From Maribacter orientalis (GTDB taxonomy: Bacteria; Bacteroidota; Bacteroidia; Flavobacteriales; Flavobacteriaceae): a stretch of DNA of 64,000 nt. Numbering within the stretch: position 1 is the stretch's first letter; every line of letters starts with the position of its first letter. Positions 61,795 through 64,000 of this stretch are shown here, piece after piece. The notes below the pieces were generated by a model. That model searched no databases and was not told where the DNA came from. It saw nothing but the letters and a program-made list of their open reading frames with translations. The DNA is taken from assembly GCF_900109345.1 (NCBI RefSeq), contig NZ_FNZN01000001.1, positions 255,883 to 319,882 on the forward strand, written 5' to 3'. The translations under genes and the position numbers were made by a program.

Positions 61795-62484
61795 ATGCAA
61801 GACGAAAAACATTATGGTATTAGAAGCGGTTGGTTAAGGGCAGCTGTTCTTGGAGCAAATGATGGTATTTTGTCTACGGCTAGTTTGGTCATAGGTGTTG
61901 CTGCGGCAAGTACAACACGAGAACCTATTATTTTAGCGGGTGTTGCAGGTTTGGTGGCAGGCGCTTTATCAATGGCCGCAGGTGAATATGTTTCGGTGAG
62001 TTCACAGACCGATTTAGAAACTGCAGATTTGGATAGAGAGCGAATAGAGCTTGAAGAGATGCCCGAAGAAGAACTTTTGGAACTTGCGCAGATTTATAAA
62101 GAAAGAGGGTTAGATTCTAATTTAGCATTACAGGTTGCCAAACAATTAACAGCACATAACGCCCTAGAAGCTCATGCACGAGATGAATTGGGTATCAACG
62201 ACATTACGCAAGCAAAACCATTAGTCGCTGCATTATCATCAGGAGCCTCTTTCATTTTTGGAGGGTTATTGCCAGTTTTGGTAGCCTATTTTGGTTCGCT
62301 TGAATACATGGAATATGTTCAATATATTTTCGCAGTTGTGTTCTTGGCTTTATTAGGTGCAATAGCAGCAAAAGCTGGAGGGTCTAATATTTGGAAAGCT
62401 ATTTTAAGAATCAGTTTTTGGGGTACTGTGGCCATGGCAATTACAGCCTTGATAGGACATTTTTTTGAGGTGAACTTAGCTTAG
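61795..62484 (+). CDS. VIT1/CCC1-family transporter
   Basis: 229 aa. Starts with the family segment AAVLGANDGILSTASLVIGVAAA and has a cytosolic Glu-rich helix (ERIELEEMPEEELLEL) between membrane segments 2 and 3, the metal-binding region of Fe/Mn transporters. It lies 3 bp after rpiA and ends 7 bp from the convergent hydrolase. Confidence 0.9.
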   Translation: MQDEKHYGIRSGWLRAAVLGANDGILSTASLVIGVAAASTTREPIILAGVAGLVAGALSMAAGEYVSVSSQTDLETADLDRERIELEEMPEEELLELAQIYKERGLDSNLALQVAKQLTAHNALEAHARDELGINDITQAKPLVAALSSGASFIFGGLLPVLVAYFGSLEYMEYVQYIFAVVFLALLGAIAAKAGGSNIWKAILRISFWGTVAMAITALIGHFFEVNLA

Positions 62485-62491
62485 TATAAAC

Positions 62492-63421
62492 TTACTCTTT
62501 AATTTCAACGGTAGAATTAATGGTTTCAAAATCTCTCATTGTAGCTTCACCGTTTAAAACTTGCTCAATAAATTGGCTTATCAATTCTGGGAAGTCAAAT
62601 CCTAGTGAAGCCCATTCATGCCCGCCTTCTTCACTATTATACACCTTGAAATTTCCATCTAAATCAGATAAACGTTCAGCAATCGATTTAGGTCCATTTA
62701 AATTCAAATATCCCACATCGGTTGTAGCACAGTAACGGTGAGCATTGGTACCGTAAGGCACAACTGAGTCTTTCACACCATGAAAAAAAAGCAATGGTAC
62801 TTTGTTTCCATTATAAATATTGTTTTCATCAACGACTGCGCCAGATATACTTATGGCCCCTAGTATGTTTGCGTCTGGGTAGGGTAGGTCTTTAAAACGA
62901 TAATCATACCGCATAAAAAGAAAGTTCAATACCGTTTCTGCTCCGGCGCTGCTTCCAATTAAGAAAATTTTTGAAGAATCTACTTGAAAAGGTTTTTCTT
63001 CCTTTGTTAGATAATTTATCGCTTTTGAAAGGTCGGCAACAGCTTCTGTGTAGGTGTTCATTTTAATAGAAGCAGCACAATCGCAACCGAAAGATTTTCC
63101 TTTTCGTGATAGTCTATAATCTATAGAAGCAACATTGAATCCTAATTTCGCCAAGTAGGTACTAATACCTTTTTCATCACCACCGTTACGTTGACCTGCT
63201 GTAAAACCACCACCATGAACCAAAATTATAGTTGGTTTCATCTTAAAAGTATCTGTTTGTACTGTATAAAAGTCAAGTAACAGCGTATCTGCGTAATTAT
63301 AAGTTTTCATTTTAACGTTTCCTTTCATAGAATCGGTAGATTGCCCAATGATAGGATTCATAATTAGAAAGAAACCAACTAAAAGAAGGTATTTATAAAA
63401 TTCAAAGATTTTCAAATTCAT
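62492..63421 (-). CDS. secreted alpha/beta hydrolase
   Basis: 309 aa from the ATG at 63421 (a longer frame starts at 63451), where a hydrophobic signal begins (YLLLVGFFLIMNPIIGQ). Oxyanion HGGGFTAG, nucleophile elbow GSSAGAE, Asp in GVKDSVVP, and His in EGGHEWAS complete the catalytic set of esterase/lipase-type enzymes. Substrate unknown. Confidence 0.85.
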   Translation of the reverse strand: MNLKIFEFYKYLLLVGFFLIMNPIIGQSTDSMKGNVKMKTYNYADTLLLDFYTVQTDTFKMKPTIILVHGGGFTAGQRNGGDEKGISTYLAKLGFNVASIDYRLSRKGKSFGCDCAASIKMNTYTEAVADLSKAINYLTKEEKPFQVDSSKIFLIGSSAGAETVLNFLFMRYDYRFKDLPYPDANILGAISISGAVVDENNIYNGNKVPLLFFHGVKDSVVPYGTNAHRYCATTDVGYLNLNGPKSIAERLSDLDGNFKVYNSEEGGHEWASLGFDFPELISQFIEQVLNGEATMRDFETINSTVEIKE

Positions 63422-63821
63422 ATGGGGTGATTGAGCTGTTACTAGGTACATTTAAAGTAAACAGAATAATATTAAAACGTTATAAATCGATTTATCAATG
63501 AAAATCTTATTTGATTGATTTAGGCATCACATATAAATTGATTTTATAGCTACTAATGCTAAAATCAGGCAAATGTACTCTGTAAGTCCTTAAAATCTAG
63601 TAATTAATGAAATAATAGATGGGTTCGGGTTCTTATGCAGTCTTCGAAAACCCTTTCGAAAGTTTTGATAGTATACCGATGGGAGTACTTGGGCTTATGA
63701 CTTGAACGCTATAGAATTATGTTGCTCCATTAATTTTAATTAGCGCTTGATATAAAGTATCTTTGAGGAGAATTCAGTAGTTTTAAAGCAAACACAAACC
63801 TTAAAAACAATATTACAATAC
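63422..63821. other. intergenic region upstream of transketolase
   Basis: No convincing ORF and no tRNA seen. It contains two TTCGAA-type repeats (about 63644-63661) that can pair, and the promoter box listed next. No N4 dyad. Confidence 0.5.
63758..63765 (+). promoter_or_regulatory. -7 box of transketolase promoter
   Basis: TATCTTTG, a perfect TAnnTTTG, about 57 bp before the ATG. No Crp/Fnr-type dyad lies 22 nt upstream, so this looks like a plain housekeeping promoter. Confidence 0.55.
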
Positions 63822-64000
63822 ATGAATAAGGAACTAGATCAATTAGCAGCTGATAATATAAGGGCATTAGCAGTAGCCATGGTGGAAAAGGCAAACTCTG
63901 GACACCCAGGCGGACCAATGGGAGGCGCAGACTACATGCACATTTTATACTCTGAATTTTTCAACTACGATCCTTCAGATATGAAGTGGCCTTTTCGTGA
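63822..64000 (+). CDS. transketolase N-terminal part (cut by window end)
   Basis: 59 codons visible from the ATG at 63822. Starts MNKELDQLAADNIRALAVAM, then KANSGHPGGPMGGADYMH, the thiamine-diphosphate-binding His/Gly segment of transketolases. The gene continues beyond the window. Bacteroidota may split transketolase into N and C halves; this cannot be judged here. Confidence 0.93.
   Translation, partial: MNKELDQLAADNIRALAVAMVEKANSGHPGGPMGGADYMHILYSEFFNYDPSDMKWPFR

Noticed and set aside
1..64000. tRNA, rRNA, CRISPR arrays, insertion sequences, phage or defence genes
   Set aside because: None recognised in the intergenic regions read by eye; an exhaustive tRNA/ncRNA covariance search was not possible here.

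Overview
The window looks like a chromosomal segment of a marine-type Flavobacteriaceae (Bacteroidota). This is inferred from low G+C, Bacteroidota -7 promoter boxes (TAnnTTTG), a fused CcoNO cytochrome oxidase subunit, a propeller-type sensor kinase with a LytTR regulator, and a DUF4159/MoxR/DUF58/BatA 'Bat' operon. No rRNA, tRNA, CRISPR array, insertion sequence or phage gene was seen.

Layout. 1-2585: 3' part of a sensor kinase plus its LytTR response regulator. 2959-5943: TldD/TldE protease pair. 6036-13929: seven-gene Bat operon. 13931-14906: two half-size YeeE/YedE (PmpAB-type) transporters. 15173-21505: tripartite RND efflux system with two small genes. 21789-24275: small envelope proteins. 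24517-26229: SQR-like flavoprotein with two tiny downstream membrane-protein ORFs. 26651-29730: cytochrome bd oxidase and Dps. 29976-32739: small Cys protein and an OprC-like (copper) TonB receptor. 32775-37858: methyltransferase, DsrE protein, TsdA-like dihaem cytochrome, putative porin and type II SQR. 38005-46977: sterol desaturase, HMA protein, Tll0287-like cytochrome, rhodanese, peroxiredoxin, two persulfide-dioxygenase/rhodanese proteins, TauE, a Crp/Fnr regulator and DUF983. 47162-60950: HemN, UspA, the complete cbb3 oxidase cluster (ccoI-ccoS-ccoNO-Q-P-G-H plus SafE-type protein), a second Fnr-type regulator and another UspA. 61114-64000: RpiA, VIT1-like transporter, alpha/beta hydrolase and the start of transketolase.

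The main discovery is regulatory. From about 21.5 to 60 kb almost every transcription unit starts with a 14-bp dyad of the form (G/A)T(A/G)A(C/T)-N4-mirror. I found 21 of them by eye. In 20 cases the dyad is followed after exactly 22 nt by a TAnnTTTG-like -7 box (22 promoters, because two dyads serve divergent genes). That fixed geometry puts the dyad centre near -41.5, the class II position of Crp/Fnr activators. The sites fall into two classes: GTAAC/GTGAC (14 sites; SQR, both persulfide dioxygenases, TauE, DsrE/TsdA, peroxiredoxin, cydAB, dps, RND, and the DUF983-crp operon itself) and TGAC/TGAT (7 sites; ccoS operon, ccoI, hemN, fnr itself, UspA and others). Two Crp/Fnr proteins are encoded here. 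One (59300) keeps the FNR-type Glu in its recognition helix; the other (45948) lacks it and has a Cys cluster in its sensor domain. I infer two interleaved regulons that join microaerobic respiration, copper/haem supply and sulfane-sulfur (sulfide/persulfide/thiosulfate) handling.
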